Position numbers and translations under genes: made by a program | Part shown: positions 1-9,877 of the stretch, in pieces | Position numbering within the stretch: the stretch's first letter is position 1 | Layout: each line of letters begins with the position of its first letter | Assembly: GCF_027587025.1 (NCBI RefSeq) | Contig: NZ_JAPPTI010000010.1 | Span: 1-64,000, forward strand | Direction: 5' to 3' | Source: Vibrio sp. LaRot3 | GTDB lineage: Bacteria; Pseudomonadota; Gammaproteobacteria; Enterobacterales; Vibrionaceae | DNA: 64,000 bases | Notes under the pieces: model-generated | What the model was told of the DNA's origin: nothing | Database searches by the model: none | Seen by the model: only the letters and a program-made list of their open reading frames with translations

Positions 1-112
1 AATGACTGTTGAGCTAATCGCACCAATCGCAATGGACGAAGGTCTTCGTTTCGCGATCCGTGAAGGCGGCCGTACAGTAGGTGCTGGTGTTGTTGCTAAG
101 ATCTTCGCTTAA
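1..112 (+). CDS. tuf: Elongation factor Tu, C-terminal end (partial)
   Basis: Only the last 36 codons are present; the gene begins before the window. The reading frame from base 2 gives the EF-Tu C-terminus, with the typical [15 protein letters not shown] segment and a final KIFA. EF-Tu delivers aminoacyl-tRNA to the ribosome as a GTP complex. Codon choice is the strongly biased type of highly expressed genes. Which tuf copy this is cannot be told from the fragment, but a tuf gene followed by bfd and bfr is a common gammaproteobacterial arrangement. Confidence 0.95.
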   Translation, partial: MTVELIAPIAMDEGLRFAIREGGRTVGAGVVAKIFA

Positions 113-154
113 TTCTTAAGAATTATTTGAAGATATTGCGATACTCGCATTAAG

Positions 155-182
155 AAAAAGGAAGCTTCGGCTTCCTTTTTTC
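155..182 (+). terminator. Rho-independent terminator of tuf
   Basis: An 11-bp stem AAAAAGGAAGC/GCTTCCTTTTT closes a TTCG tetraloop and runs into T residues, 43 bases after the tuf stop. Confidence 0.9.
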
Positions 183-427
183 GTTTTGGTTATAAGCAAA
201 ATTGACGGCTTAACCTTGATTCAATTTAAGTTGCTTATCGATAAAACATCGACTTAAACTCATTCCACTTGTTCTCTTTATCCCTTTCTTTACTAGCACT
301 GCTCTCATGTGCTTCTTTCTGCGTTTTTATATAACAAATCGGTCTTAATTTTGCTGAAGATCTAAGTGGTAACAAGAACAATTCTTGTTTATATTTCTTG
401 GCACAGAGCGGTTATTTGGAAAGTAGT
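183..427. other. Intergenic region before bfd
   Basis: No protein-coding gene is seen. It holds a weak inverted repeat TTTAAGT (225-231)/ACTTAAA (252-258) and the stronger repeat at 371-389, listed separately. No recognisable Fur box was found, although bfd is often iron-regulated. Confidence 0.5.
371..389. promoter_or_regulatory. Perfect inverted repeat upstream of bfd
   Basis: AACAAGAA (371-378) and TTCTTGTT (382-389) are perfect 8-bp arms around a CAA spacer, 38 bases before the bfd start. It could be an operator or an RNA hairpin in the leader. It does not match the Fur consensus and I do not recognise the regulator. Confidence 0.4.
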
Positions 428-616
428 ATGTACGTCTGTTTATGCCATGGTGTTTCAGATAAGAAAATCAGGAAGTTAGTGTTAGAAGAAGGCATTTCTG
501 ATATTCGAGGCATTAAAAAGTGCACGGCATTAGGTAGCCAATGTGGCAAGTGTATTAAGCAGGCGAAAGAAATCCTCGACCAAACAGCGCCAGTTTTGTA
601 TCAACAAGCAAGCTAA
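428..616 (+). CDS. bfd: Bacterioferritin-associated ferredoxin
   Basis: A 62-residue [2Fe-2S] ferredoxin that docks on bacterioferritin and passes electrons to its haem, so that stored Fe3+ leaves as Fe2+. The start at MYVCLCHG is chosen because the family begins there; an in-frame TTG at 398 would add ten residues with no family counterpart. Cluster ligands are visible as CLC near the N-terminus and QCGKC near residue 40, the usual C-x-C / C-x2-C pattern. It is followed 74 bases later by bfr, its partner. No Fur box was seen upstream. Confidence 0.93.
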   Translation: MYVCLCHGVSDKKIRKLVLEEGISDIRGIKKCTALGSQCGKCIKQAKEILDQTAPVLYQQAS

Positions 617-690
617 ATGCTTGTTGAGCTTTTTGACACCTTCTTGATTGGTTCTACAGTTTAAAGTGAGCCAACGAGGAGGGTTTTGTC

Positions 691-1176
691 ATGAAAGGCG
701 ATCCAATAATAATTCAACATCTCAACAAAGTGCTCGGCAATGAGCTTGTCGCAATCAATCAATATTTCCTACACGCACGCATGTATAAAGACTGGGGTCT
801 AAAGCATCTAGCGGATAAGGAGTATCATGAATCGATAGACGAGATGAAACATGCCGATCATCTTATTGAACGCATTTTATTCTTAGAGGGACTACCTAAC
901 TTACAAGATCTCGGCAAGCTGATGATTGGTGAAGATACCAAAGAGATGCTTGAGTGTGATTTGAAGTTAGAGATGGCCGCCATACCAGATTTAAAAGATG
1001 CTATCGCCTACGCAGAAGATATCCATGATTATGTCTCGCGGGATCTGTTCCAAGATATTTTGGAAGACGAAGAAGAGCATGTGGATTGGTTAGAAACACA
1101 GCTAGGCTTGATTGACATGACAGGGATTCAAAATTACCTGCAAGCTCAATATGTTGACGAAGACGATGATGATTAG
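691..1176 (+). CDS. bfr: Bacterioferritin
   Basis: 161 residues, close to the usual 158. It forms a 24-mer shell that oxidises Fe2+ at a di-iron ferroxidase centre and stores ferric mineral in the cytoplasm. The expected ligands are in place: E18, E51, H54, E94, E127 and H130. M52, the haem ligand in the E. coli protein, is also present, so this should be a haem-binding Bfr. The C-terminus ends in an acidic tail (VDEDDDD). A clear Shine-Dalgarno (ACGAGGAGGG) precedes the ATG. It lies after bfd and ends at a strong terminator. Confidence 0.96.
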   Translation: MKGDPIIIQHLNKVLGNELVAINQYFLHARMYKDWGLKHLADKEYHESIDEMKHADHLIERILFLEGLPNLQDLGKLMIGEDTKEMLECDLKLEMAAIPDLKDAIAYAEDIHDYVSRDLFQDILEDEEEHVDWLETQLGLIDMTGIQNYLQAQYVDEDDDD

Positions 1177-1198
1177 TCTTTAAGTAAGATTTGAATAG

Positions 1199-1229
1199 AA
1201 AGAGCACCTTAGCCATAGGTGCTCTTTTT
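1199..1229 (+). terminator. Terminator of bfr
   Basis: Stem AAAGAGCACCT/AGGTGCTCTTT (11 bp) with a 7-nt loop and a T run, 22 bases after the bfr stop. Confidence 0.9.
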
Positions 1230-1319
1230 GTTTTTGTCCTTTCTTCTAGCCATACATTTTGCTTGCTAAAGTTGCTCTGTTTCTGTACTATTCGTGCTCC
1301 TTAAATCTCAGTCAATTAT

Positions 1320-1388
1320 CTTTAGTTCCTTGCTTCCTCTGGATGACTGAGCCAACTGTGGAAGCTAATAATCCGTAAGGAGCAACCA
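1320..1388 (+). promoter_or_regulatory. Candidate S6:S18-binding leader of rpsF operon
   Basis: The 5' leader just before rpsF can fold (GGAT/ATCC with an inner CCA/TGG hairpin) and has a CCG trinucleotide beside the SD AAGGAG. Leaders of rpsF operons in many bacteria carry a motif that mimics the 16S rRNA site of the S6:S18 complex and feeds back on translation. Assignment here is by position and rough shape only. Confidence 0.4.
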
Positions 1389-1778
1389 ATGCGTCATTAC
1401 GAAATCGTATTCATGGTGCACCCAGATCAAAGCGAGCAAGTTGCTGGCATGATCGAGCGTTACACTGGTTCTATCACTGAAGCTGGCGGTAAAGTACACC
1501 GTCTAGAAGACTGGGGTCGTCGTCAACTGGCTTACCCAATCAACAAGCTTCACAAAGCTCACTACGTTCTAATGAACGTTGAAGCTGACCAAGCTGTAAT
1601 CGATGAACTAGAAACTGCTTTCCGTTTCAACGATGCAGTTCTACGTAACATGATCATGCGTACTAAGTCTGCTATCACTGAGCAATCTATCATGCTTAAG
1701 CAAAAAGAAGAGCGTGCAGAGCGTGCTCCTCGTCGTGAAGAGCGTGCAGAAGCTAAACCAGAAGCAGCTGCTGAGTAA
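1389..1778 (+). CDS. rpsF: 30S ribosomal protein S6
   Basis: 129 residues. S6 binds the central domain of 16S rRNA as a heterodimer with S18. The start [18 protein letters not shown] is the canonical N-terminus, preceded by AAGGAG. The C-terminal tail is rich in E, R, K and A; tails of this kind are the substrate of RimK-type glutamate ligases in E. coli. It is first in the rpsF-priB-rpsR-rplI operon, with 8 bases to priB. Confidence 0.97.
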   Translation: MRHYEIVFMVHPDQSEQVAGMIERYTGSITEAGGKVHRLEDWGRRQLAYPINKLHKAHYVLMNVEADQAVIDELETAFRFNDAVLRNMIMRTKSAITEQSIMLKQKEERAERAPRREERAEAKPEAAAE

Positions 1779-1786
1779 TTGATTGT

Positions 1787-2089
1787 ATGACCAATCGAAT
1801 GGAGCTGAGTGGCACTGTTGCTAAGCCTCCTATTCGTAGTAAAAGCCCTAGTGGCGTAGAACATTGCCGGTTTTGGCTAGAGCATCGTTCTACGGTTATT
1901 GAAGCTGACCTACCGAGACAAGTTTATTGTCGTATGCCGGTAGTGATTAGTGGGCAAAGGTCAACAACACTCACTCAAGATTTAGTACAAGGCAGTAGCA
2001 TTAAGGTAGGCGGTTTTGTCGCTTATCAGACCGGCCGAAATGGCGTGGGAAAACTAGTGCTGCATGCCGACAACATTACTTATATTTAG
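1787..2089 (+). CDS. priB: Primosomal replication protein PriB
   Basis: A 100-residue single-OB-fold protein, homodimeric in E. coli, which binds ssDNA and joins PriA and DnaT to reload DnaB at collapsed forks. MTNRMELSGTV followed by HCRFWLEHRS matches the family. It sits between rpsF and rpsR, the standard place in enterics and vibrios, so its synthesis is tied to ribosomal protein transcription. Codon use is less biased than in the flanking ribosomal genes, which fits a low-abundance replication protein. Confidence 0.95.
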   Translation: MTNRMELSGTVAKPPIRSKSPSGVEHCRFWLEHRSTVIEADLPRQVYCRMPVVISGQRSTTLTQDLVQGSSIKVGGFVAYQTGRNGVGKLVLHADNITYI

Positions 2090-2101
2090 ATCAGGAGATA
2101 G

Positions 2102-2332
<231 letters not shown>

Positions 2333-2365
2333 TCGGTTCGTTTTATTAAGAAAGAGGATTAAACA

Positions 2366-2818
2366 ATGCAAGTTATTCTACTTGATAAAATCGGTAACCT
2401 AGGTGGTCTTGGCGATACAGTAAACGTTAAGTCTGGCTACGCTCGTAACTTCCTTATCCCACAAGGTAAAGCAGTTATGGCAACTAAAGGCAACGTTGAA
2501 ATGTTCGAAGCTCGTCGCGCTGAACTAGAAGCTAAAGTTGCTGAGCAACTAGCTGCTTCTGAAGCACGTGCTGAGAAAGTTAACGCTCTAGAAGCTGTTG
2601 TTATCGCTTCTAAAGCTGGTGACGAAGGCAAACTATTCGGTTCTATCGGTACTCGTGACATCGCTGATGCAATCACTGCAGCAGGCGTTGAAGTTGCTAA
2701 GAGCGAAGTTCGTCTTCCTGAAGGCGCACTACGTAACACTGGTGAGTTCGAGATTAGCGTTCAACTTCACTCTGAAGTATTCGCTACAGTTAACCTACAA
2801 GTTGTTGCTGCTGAGTAA
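2366..2818 (+). CDS. rplI: 50S ribosomal protein L9
   Basis: 150 residues, matching E. coli L9 (149). The N-terminal rRNA-binding domain has the signature [21 protein letters not shown] at about residues 13-33, followed by the long connecting helix and a C-terminal globular domain. L9 projects from the 50S subunit near the L1 stalk and helps keep reading frame. It is last in the operon and is followed by a strong terminator. Confidence 0.97.
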   Translation: MQVILLDKIGNLGGLGDTVNVKSGYARNFLIPQGKAVMATKGNVEMFEARRAELEAKVAEQLAASEARAEKVNALEAVVIASKAGDEGKLFGSIGTRDIADAITAAGVEVAKSEVRLPEGALRNTGEFEISVQLHSEVFATVNLQVVAAE

Positions 2819-2839
2819 TTCAGTATCAAGACGTATTTT

Positions 2840-2868
2840 AAAAGCACCTGTTCGCAGGTGCTTTTTTT
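2840..2868 (+). terminator. Terminator of the rpsF-rplI operon
   Basis: Stem AAAAGCACCTG/CAGGTGCTTTT with a TTCG loop and seven T residues. It lies between convergent genes and may also slow transcription arriving from the DUF481 gene. Confidence 0.9.
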
Positions 2869-2891
2869 ATGTCTGAAGAAAATGTTCGTCT

Positions 2892-3668
2892 CTAGAAGAC
2901 AAATAGCAAGTTGATGGCAAAAATGCTATCGGCTTTTTCTAGCCCTTCTGGCACTTTATCGTGGTATTGGCGCGAGTGAGAAATCTTGAGCGCGATGTCT
3001 TCGGTAATATTATTGGTCACGCTGATGTCAGTGTCAGTTCGCGTGTTGCTGCGGCCAGAGACTAAGGTCAGGTCGGCTGAGATGCTCAAGTTATCTAGTG
3101 CTTGCCATGAGCTATTGATGTTGCCACGGAAAATCGCCTCTTCAACCATATCGGGAAAGATAATATCGTCATCATCGATTTCATCTTTATTCGGCTCTTG
3201 GTAACGAAAACCAGGGCCAAGCTCCAGCTCGAACACAAACTCTTCAGTATTTGAAAACTGATAACCAAGACCACCAGATAAGGTGTAATCCTTGAAATAT
3301 GCACTGTAGCGAGAATCGACCCCTTTAAAGCTGCCATACAGATAGGTTTTTGGTCCTAACTTGTAGTCACTTTGCGCGGTATAGGTGGATTGGCGCTTAT
3401 CTTCTTCGCCATCTTTGTAGAGCAAATAAAATTTCCATTCACCACTGGTACGGTGACGCCCTGCGGTATATTCCGCATTCAAACGTGAGTTCAAAGAGCG
3501 TGAATCTGAGTTGCCGGTGTGAGATTGATAGCCGAACTCGACCTCAGATGACCAAGGCGAGGGAACTTCAATTTCATTGGCCTGCTCAGGCTCTTCCTGT
3601 CCATAGGAAAACATCGGGGACATTAAGGCTAAACTCGCAAGCCAGTATTTCGACACAAACAACCTCAA
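2892..3668 (-). CDS. DUF481 outer-membrane beta-barrel protein
   Basis: 258 residues with a signal peptide (MRLFVSKYWLASLALMSPMFSYG, cleavage after about 23) and a repeating pattern of alternating hydrophobic beta strands such as SSEVEFGYQSHTGNSDSRSLN. The chain ends LLFVF; a terminal aromatic residue is the usual BAM recognition mark. The DUF481 (YdiY-like, 'salt-induced outer membrane protein') family has no firmly known function. An acidic loop (DEIDDDDI, near residue 168) might face the outside. The gene stands alone, convergent with rplI and divergent from dnaB. Confidence 0.8.
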   Translation of the reverse strand: MRLFVSKYWLASLALMSPMFSYGQEEPEQANEIEVPSPWSSEVEFGYQSHTGNSDSRSLNSRLNAEYTAGRHRTSGEWKFYLLYKDGEEDKRQSTYTAQSDYKLGPKTYLYGSFKGVDSRYSAYFKDYTLSGGLGYQFSNTEEFVFELELGPGFRYQEPNKDEIDDDDIIFPDMVEEAIFRGNINSSWQALDNLSISADLTLVSGRSNTRTDTDISVTNNITEDIALKISHSRQYHDKVPEGLEKADSIFAINLLFVF

Positions 3669-3774
3669 ACACTCTAAATGGGGGAGCTAAGCAGGGAATA
3701 TAGATTCAAACACGTTTTTCTCGGTCAGCAATAAGTTAATTCTATATGAGATGTCCACAAACTTTGGTTCTGAT

Positions 3775-3803
3775 AAAGACAATGACGCGATTCTCGCTAT
3801 AAT
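3775..3803 (+). promoter_or_regulatory. Candidate dnaB promoter
   Basis: A perfect TATAAT lies at 3798-3803, 32 bases before the chosen dnaB ATG; the -35 region is weak. The position inside the longer open frame argues that the start is at 3835, not 3751. Confidence 0.4.
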
Positions 3804-3834
3804 GAGCGGTCATAGAAAGTTGTTGAGCAAGACC

Positions 3835-5247
3835 ATGGCAGATACCAGACCGGACAATCGCAAACGTAATAATTTTGATGCCCAAGTGGATGCAATCAAA
3901 ACCCCTCCGCACTCCCTAGAAGCAGAGCAATCTGTTATTGGTGGTTTATTATTAGATAATGAGCGTTGGGATACCGTTGCTGAGCGTGTGGTCGCACGTG
4001 ACTTTTACAGTCGCCCGCACCGTCTAGTTTTTGAAGCGGTACAGCGCATTCTTGAAGACAGCAAACCGCTGGATTTAATTACTCTATCTGAGCACTTAGA
4101 GCAGCACGAGCAGCTCGAAGATGTCGGTGGCTTTGCTTACCTTGCTGACTTAGTAAAAAACACCCCTTCTGCGGCCAACATTAATGCCTATGCCGATATC
4201 GTGGCCGAGCGCGCGGTGGTTCGTGATCTGATTGGTGTGGCGAATGAGATTGCCGATGCAGGTTATGACCCTCAAGGTCGTACGTCTGAAGACTTGGTCG
4301 ACATGGCAGAGAGTAAGGTGTTTGCCATTGCGGAGTCTCGTACTAATGAAAACGAAGGCCCGCAAAACGTCGACAACATTCTAGAAAAAACATTAGAGCG
4401 TATCGAGCTACTGTATAAATCACCGCAAGATGGCGTGACTGGTGTCGATACTGGCTTTACCGATTTAAATAAGAAGACCGCAGGTCTGCAAGGTTCTGAC
4501 TTAGTGATCGTGGCGGCACGTCCGTCGATGGGTAAAACCACCTTTGCGATGAACTTGTGTGAAAACGCTGCAATGGTTTCTGACAAACCCGTACTAATTT
4601 TCTCGCTAGAGATGCCATCAGAACAGATCATGATGCGTATGCTGGCGTCGCTTTCTCGTGTCGACCAAACCAAGATTCGTACTGGTCAGCTTGATGATGA
4701 GGATTGGGCTCGTATTTCTTCTACCATGGGTATCCTAATGGAGAAGAAGAACATGTACATCGATGATAGCTCTGGCTTAACACCTACCGAAGTGCGTTCT
4801 CGTGCGCGTCGTATTGCTCGTGAGCACGGTGGTCTATCGATGATCATGGTCGACTACTTGCAGTTGATGCGCGTACCCGCACTTTCTGAAAACCGTACCT
4901 TGGAAATCGCCGAGATCTCTCGCTCACTGAAAGCGTTAGCGAAAGAGTTGAATGTACCTGTGGTCGCGCTGTCGCAGCTAAACCGTTCCCTAGAGCAACG
5001 TGCCGATAAACGACCAGTAAACTCGGACTTGCGTGAATCAGGCTCTATTGAGCAGGATGCCGACTTAATCATGTTCATCTATCGTGATGAGGTTTATAAC
5101 CCAGATAGCTCAATGAAAGGCACGGCTGAGATTATCCTTGGTAAGCAGCGTAACGGCCCGATCGGTTCGGTTCGCTTAACCTTCCAAGGCCAATGGTCTC
5201 GCTTTGATAACTACGCAGGTCCTGCGTTTGATGTGGATGAAGAATAA
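3835..5247 (+). CDS. dnaB: Replicative DNA helicase DnaB
   Basis: 470 residues, matching E. coli DnaB (471). The hexameric 5'-3' helicase unwinds DNA ahead of the replisome and binds DnaG primase. The N-terminal domain starts with the conserved [22 protein letters not shown]; the RecA-like domain has Walker A ARPSMGKT at about residues 228-235 and the Walker B region IMVDYLQLM. The open frame extends upstream to 3751, but those 28 residues have no counterpart in the family and contain a -10-like TATAAT. alr follows after four bases. Confidence 0.96.
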   Translation: MADTRPDNRKRNNFDAQVDAIKTPPHSLEAEQSVIGGLLLDNERWDTVAERVVARDFYSRPHRLVFEAVQRILEDSKPLDLITLSEHLEQHEQLEDVGGFAYLADLVKNTPSAANINAYADIVAERAVVRDLIGVANEIADAGYDPQGRTSEDLVDMAESKVFAIAESRTNENEGPQNVDNILEKTLERIELLYKSPQDGVTGVDTGFTDLNKKTAGLQGSDLVIVAARPSMGKTTFAMNLCENAAMVSDKPVLIFSLEMPSEQIMMRMLASLSRVDQTKIRTGQLDDEDWARISSTMGILMEKKNMYIDDSSGLTPTEVRSRARRIAREHGGLSMIMVDYLQLMRVPALSENRTLEIAEISRSLKALAKELNVPVVALSQLNRSLEQRADKRPVNSDLRESGSIEQDADLIMFIYRDEVYNPDSSMKGTAEIILGKQRNGPIGSVRLTFQGQWSRFDNYAGPAFDVDEE

Positions 5248-5251
5248 GCCT

Positions 5252-6337
5252 ATGAGTTATATGAAGGCCGCCACTGCGCATGTGGATTTAAATGCGCTGC
5301 AACATAATCTGATGCAAGTAAAGCAGCAAGCCCCGGCTTGTAAGATTATCGCTGTGGTAAAAGCCAATGGATATGGTCATGGTCTACGCCATATTGCTCA
5401 ACATGCGAATGGTGCCGATGCCTTTGGTGTGGCACGCATTGAAGAAGCGCTACAATTACGCGCTTGTGGAGTCGTGAAACCGATTTTGTTGCTAGAAGGT
5501 TTTTATTCTTCTGGTGATTTGCCTGTTTTGGTTACGAATAACATTCAAACGGTCGTGCATTGTGAAGAGCAACTGCAAGCTCTAGAGCAAGCTGAGTTGG
5601 AAACGCCAGTTAAAGTGTGGATTAAAGTCGACAGTGGCATGCACCGTTTAGGAGTGCGACCAGAACAACTCGATGATTTTATTACTCGCCTGAAAGCCTG
5701 TGATAACGTGGCGAAGCCTTTACGCTACATGAGTCACTTTGCTAGTGCTGACGAGTTAGATAAATCCACCACTGTCGAGCAAACAGAACTGTTTTTGTCG
5801 CTTACTGAAGGCTGCCAAGGTGAACGCTCTATGGCGGCATCTGCCGGTATTTTAGCGTGGCCAGATAGCCATCTTGATTGGGTAAGACCGGGCATTATCA
5901 TGTACGGCGTGTCACCTTTCGCAGAGAAGACTGCTGCCGAGCTTGGCTACCAACCAGTGATGACACTGAAATCGCACTTAATTGCAGTACGTGATGTGAA
6001 AAAAGGTGAGAGTGTTGGCTACGGTGGTATCTGGACTAGCGAACGTGATACCAAAATGGGCGTTATTGCGATTGGCTACGGTGATGGCTATCCAAGAACT
6101 GCACCAAACGGTACGCCAGTGCTGGTGAATGGCCGACGTGTACCGATTGCTGGCCGTGTCTCGATGGACATGTTAACGGTTGATTTAGGCCCTGATGCAC
6201 AAGACAAAGTGGGTGATGAGGCTATCATGTGGGGTAAGGACTTGCCTTCAGAAGAAGTCGCCAGCCACATTGGTACTATCGCCTATGAACTTGTGACTAA
6301 ACTGACCTCACGAGTTGAGATGGTTTACACCAAGTAG
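5252..6337 (+). CDS. alr: Alanine racemase
   Basis: PLP enzyme interconverting L- and D-alanine for peptidoglycan. About 361 residues from ATG 5252; a second ATG at 5261 ([13 protein letters not shown]) is the start in some relatives and cannot be excluded. The PLP lysine is in [11 protein letters not shown] near the N-terminus and the catalytic tyrosine in VGYGGIW near residue 250. It probably shares a transcript with dnaB and ends at a strong terminator. Confidence 0.94.
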   Translation: MSYMKAATAHVDLNALQHNLMQVKQQAPACKIIAVVKANGYGHGLRHIAQHANGADAFGVARIEEALQLRACGVVKPILLLEGFYSSGDLPVLVTNNIQTVVHCEEQLQALEQAELETPVKVWIKVDSGMHRLGVRPEQLDDFITRLKACDNVAKPLRYMSHFASADELDKSTTVEQTELFLSLTEGCQGERSMAASAGILAWPDSHLDWVRPGIIMYGVSPFAEKTAAELGYQPVMTLKSHLIAVRDVKKGESVGYGGIWTSERDTKMGVIAIGYGDGYPRTAPNGTPVLVNGRRVPIAGRVSMDMLTVDLGPDAQDKVGDEAIMWGKDLPSEEVASHIGTIAYELVTKLTSRVEMVYTK

Positions 6338-6364
6338 TTCTTGAACATAAATTAAGTTCAGCAA

Positions 6365-6391
6365 AAAACAGCAGCCAATGGCTGCTGTTTT
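6365..6391 (+). terminator. Terminator of dnaB-alr
   Basis: A 12-bp stem AAAACAGCAGCC/GGCTGCTGTTTT with an AAT loop, followed by TCG. The core GCAGCCAATGGCTGC recurs in the thiQ terminator. Confidence 0.85.
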
Positions 6392-6415
6392 CGTTGGGAC
6401 GCGCTATCTAAGCAA

Positions 6416-6835
6416 TTACTCGCCTTGAATCGTCGCGATCACTCGGCGGCTGCTACCCATATCTCGATGTTCACCCAAGTAGATGCCTTGCCATGTTCCC
6501 AGCGCTAAGCGGCCATTGCAGATAGGAATGGTGACACTTGCTCCTAACGTCGAAGCTTTGATATGAGCCGGCATATCGTCATCTCCTTCGTAGGTGTGTT
6601 GGTAGTAGGGGGCTCGTTCAGGGACAAACTTATTAAAGTGCTTCTCCATGTCATGACGAACGGTCGGATCAGCGTTCTCATTTAGCGTGAGACTGGCAGA
6701 GGTATGTTGGATAAATAGATGTAATAAACCTACTGATAATGAACTAATTTGCGGTAGTTGTTGTTCAATTTCATCAGTGATTAGATGAAACCCGCGTGAG
6801 CGTTGCTGTAAGTTGATCGTTTTCTGAGACCACAT
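6416..6835 (-). CDS. yjbQ: YjbQ family (UPF0047) protein
   Basis: 139 residues of the UPF0047/YjbQ fold. The family signature is clear: [23 protein letters not shown] near residues 41-63, and the C-terminal [18 protein letters not shown]. coli YjbQ has weak thiamine-phosphate-synthase-like activity; the physiological role is unknown. The conserved His, Asp and Asn residues form the putative metal site. It stands alone, convergent with alr and divergent from pgi. Confidence 0.88.
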   Translation of the reverse strand: MWSQKTINLQQRSRGFHLITDEIEQQLPQISSLSVGLLHLFIQHTSASLTLNENADPTVRHDMEKHFNKFVPERAPYYQHTYEGDDDMPAHIKASTLGASVTIPICNGRLALGTWQGIYLGEHRDMGSSRRVIATIQGE

Positions 6836-7121
6836 AAACGTTCCTTTGATATTTACTTGGCAAATTGAGAGCCTGTGGCTAGTCTAATCTCACGGGATTT
6901 AATTGTTTAGTTGCAATCGCTAGATAAGCTAATGTGATTTAACTCAATGTGAGTGCAAAGCAACTGCATCATAATTAGCCAGTGAAAAAAAATTACATAA
7001 CCTTGTTTTGTGGCAATTAGCCCAAACATTTACCTTATATTATTTTTGCTAAAATCGGGGATTCCTAAGGTTTTGTAAAAAGCCGGGAATAAAAACCTAC
7101 TGTAACATCGGGATAGAGACC

Positions 7122-8774
7122 ATGTTGAAAAATATTAATCCAACGCAAACACAAGCTTGGAAAGCGCTAACTGCGCATTTTGAATCTGCACAAGATATGG
7201 ATATGACTGAGCTATTCGCTCAGGATGCTGCGCGCTTTGATAAGTTCTCTACACGTTTTGGTGACGATCTTCTTATCGATTACTCTAAAAACTTAATTAA
7301 CGAAGAAACGTTACAGCACCTTTTTGCTCTAGCGAAAGAAACAGAACTTCAGTCAGCGATTGAAGCGATGTTTAGCGGTGAAGCAATCAACCAAACAGAA
7401 GGTCGCGCAGTGCTTCATACTGCACTACGTAACCGTAGCAACAAGCCTGTTATGGTTGACGGCGAAGACGTAATGCCTGCTGTTAACGCAGTACTAGAAA
7501 AAATGAAATCATTCACTGATCGCGTTATTGGCGGTGAGTGGAAAGGCTACACAGGCAAAGCGATTACGGATATCGTAAACATCGGTATCGGTGGTTCTGA
7601 TCTTGGTCCTTACATGGTGGCAGAGGCGCTAGCGCCGTACAAAAATCACCTAAACCTACACTTTGTTTCTAACGTTGATGGTACGCATATCGTAGAAACA
7701 TTGAAAAAGGTAAACCCAGAAACGACGCTATTCCTTATCGCGTCTAAGACATTCACTACTCAAGAAACGATGACAAACGCGCACACAGCACGTGACTGGT
7801 TCCTAGAAGCAGCAGGTGAAGAAGCGCACGTAGCGAAGCACTTTGCAGCGCTATCAACTAACGCAACTGCGGTTTCTGAGTTCGGTATTGATACAGACAA
7901 CATGTTTGAATTCTGGGATTGGGTTGGCGGCCGTTACTCACTATGGTCTGCAATCGGCCTTTCAATCGCACTAGCGGTAGGTTACGACAACTTTGTTGAG
8001 CTACTAGATGGTGCTCACGAGATGGATAACCACTTTGCTTCTACCGATCTAGAAAGCAACGTGCCAGTAATTCTTGCGTTGATTGGTCTGTGGTACAACA
8101 ACTTCCACGGTGCAGAATCAGAAGCAATCCTACCTTACGATCAGTACATGCACCGTTTCGCTGCGTACTTCCAGCAAGGTAACATGGAGTCTAACGGTAA
8201 ATACGTTGACCGTGATGGCAATGCTGTGACTTACCAAACTGGCCCAATCATTTGGGGTGAACCAGGTACTAACGGTCAGCACGCGTTCTACCAGTTGATC
8301 CACCAAGGCACTAAGCTGATCCCTTGTGACTTCATTGCGCCAGCATTAAGCCACAATCCAGCAGGCGATCACCACCAGAAGCTAATGTCTAACTTCTTCG
8401 CTCAAACTGAAGCGCTAGCCTTTGGTAAGACAGAAGAGACTGTAAAAGCAGAATTTGCACAAGCGGGTAAATCTGAGGAAGAAGCGGCAACACTAGCACC
8501 ATTCAAAGTGTTTGAAGGTAATCGCCCAACGAACTCTATCCTAGTTAAGCAAATCACACCTCGTACTCTAGGTAACCTTATTGCAATGTACGAGCACAAG
8601 ATCTTTGTTCAAGGTGTTATTTGGAACATCTTCAGCTTTGACCAGTGGGGTGTAGAGTTAGGTAAACAACTAGCGAACCAAATCCTACCTGAGTTAGCTG
8701 ACGCAACAGAAATCAGCTCACACGATAGCTCGACGAATGGCCTGATTAACGCATTTAAAGCGTTTAAAGCATAA
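7122..8774 (+). CDS. pgi: Glucose-6-phosphate isomerase
   Basis: 550 residues (E. coli Pgi has 549). Interconverts glucose 6-phosphate and fructose 6-phosphate in the cytoplasm. Sugar-phosphate binding and catalytic signatures are seen: [41 protein letters not shown] and the C-terminal [18 protein letters not shown]. Codon bias is strong. The 286-base gap upstream is AT-rich and likely carries its promoter; only a poor CRP-like match was found there. It is followed by its own terminator. Confidence 0.97.
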   Translation: MLKNINPTQTQAWKALTAHFESAQDMDMTELFAQDAARFDKFSTRFGDDLLIDYSKNLINEETLQHLFALAKETELQSAIEAMFSGEAINQTEGRAVLHTALRNRSNKPVMVDGEDVMPAVNAVLEKMKSFTDRVIGGEWKGYTGKAITDIVNIGIGGSDLGPYMVAEALAPYKNHLNLHFVSNVDGTHIVETLKKVNPETTLFLIASKTFTTQETMTNAHTARDWFLEAAGEEAHVAKHFAALSTNATAVSEFGIDTDNMFEFWDWVGGRYSLWSAIGLSIALAVGYDNFVELLDGAHEMDNHFASTDLESNVPVILALIGLWYNNFHGAESEAILPYDQYMHRFAAYFQQGNMESNGKYVDRDGNAVTYQTGPIIWGEPGTNGQHAFYQLIHQGTKLIPCDFIAPALSHNPAGDHHQKLMSNFFAQTEALAFGKTEETVKAEFAQAGKSEEEAATLAPFKVFEGNRPTNSILVKQITPRTLGNLIAMYEHKIFVQGVIWNIFSFDQWGVELGKQLANQILPELADATEISSHDSSTNGLINAFKAFKA

Positions 8775-8796
8775 TTGACCGTCGGAACGGATAGAG

Positions 8797-8825
8797 AAAC
8801 GCCAGCATATTGCTGGCGTTTTTTT
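8797..8825 (+). terminator. Terminator of pgi
   Basis: Stem AAACGCCAGCA/TGCTGGCGTTT with a TAT loop and a T run, 23 bases after pgi. Confidence 0.92.
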
Positions 8826-8832
8826 ATGTTTA

Positions 8833-9729
8833 TTACACAGTGTGATGAATGCTGCTTGGCGCATCCGTTTGAGTGGTAAACTTTTGCCCCAATAGCGCGA
8901 TGAGTTGATCGTAGTATTGGCTGTTTGTCTTATTACCCAATAACTTACAAAGTTCATTACCTGTTGGTGTAAAACGGTAGTAGAGCAGCCTTACCCCTTT
9001 GCTGTGTGCTTGCAGTGATAGCTGTTTGCCTTGGTAGATGAGCGGCAGTGGCGACTCCAGTTCAATCTCGCCAGATTCCAATTCCGTGCCATGCATTAAC
9101 CCAAGTTCGAACAAGACCAATAAACTTGAGTAGGGCAGTTGGAAGTTGCCAACATTAATGTTGCTAGTGATATTGCGCTTACCAAAACTGAATATCCCCC
9201 CCTGTGCACGATAGCCGATTAATAACTTGCGGCTGTTATCTGAGCCAAAGCTACAAGCGAGAGAGGCTGCACGTTGCAGTATTTGCGCCTCTTTTGGTGT
9301 CATGTCTTGCAGCACTTTGAGCGCTTTCATTGACGTTGAACCTGGGTTGGTTACTTCTCGTTTGAGTACCTGTGCCCAGAGCCTTTGCATTGAAGGGTTA
9401 TGAACTTCTTGTGCCATATCGAAGAAACGATATAGCCAGTCTTGGTCTGGTTCACCTGCGGTTTCATCGCTGCATGAAGAGTGTGTCAGCTTTAAGATCT
9501 GTTCTAAGTTCTTTTGTCTTTGTTCACGTCTACGGCGTTCACGAACCAAAGAACGTTCTAAAGCGGGCTTCTGTGGAGCTTCTTTCTGAAGGAGGGCATC
9601 GAGTCCAAATGTCTGCGCGATATGTACAACTCGACTAGAGCTGTCTTTGACGTAATGGGACTTCTTATGTTGCTGATTTTCTTTTGTAGGTTCGTGGTCA
9701 ATCACCACAGGTTTGTTGCTCTCAGACAT
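8833..9729 (-). CDS. TIGR03899-type protein of unknown function
   Basis: 298 residues, soluble, with no signal peptide or membrane segment. The N-terminal third is very charged (a stretch near residue 63 is RERRRREQRQ), followed by a DUF2806-like domain: WLYRFFDMAQEVHNPSMQRLWAQVLKRE, then a helical region with LKVLQDMTPKEA. I recognise it as the family named TIGR03899, present in vibrios and related genera next to pgi. The region around residues 95-155 resembles domains found in some abortive-infection-like proteins, but there is no direct sign of a toxic or nucleic-acid-cutting site. Function unknown. Confidence 0.7.
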   Translation of the reverse strand: MSESNKPVVIDHEPTKENQQHKKSHYVKDSSSRVVHIAQTFGLDALLQKEAPQKPALERSLVRERRRREQRQKNLEQILKLTHSSCSDETAGEPDQDWLYRFFDMAQEVHNPSMQRLWAQVLKREVTNPGSTSMKALKVLQDMTPKEAQILQRAASLACSFGSDNSRKLLIGYRAQGGIFSFGKRNITSNINVGNFQLPYSSLLVLFELGLMHGTELESGEIELESPLPLIYQGKQLSLQAHSKGVRLLYYRFTPTGNELCKLLGNKTNSQYYDQLIALLGQKFTTQTDAPSSIHHTV

Positions 9730-9877
9730 ACCATTTCCTTAACCAACAGAGAGCTTATCACTGTACCTTTTTCATGCAAAAGCTACCAGAAAAACTCAGC
9801 AAGTTCGTGACGCAAAAATTTGCTAGTGATTATGCTAATGGTTTGTTAAAATTGTTATCGCTTTTTGAGAGGGATTT

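Noticed and set aside
1001..1216. Antisense frame across the bfr end and its terminator
   Set aside because: It overlaps a certain gene and includes the terminator stem; composition is not protein-like.
3751..3834. N-terminal extension of DnaB
   Set aside because: It has no family match, includes a TATAAT promoter element, and the 470-residue product from 3835 has the usual length.
6933..6948. CRP-like site TGTGATTTAACTCAAT upstream of pgi
   Set aside because: Only 8 of 10 core bases match TGTGA-N6-TCACA, and the right half is poor.
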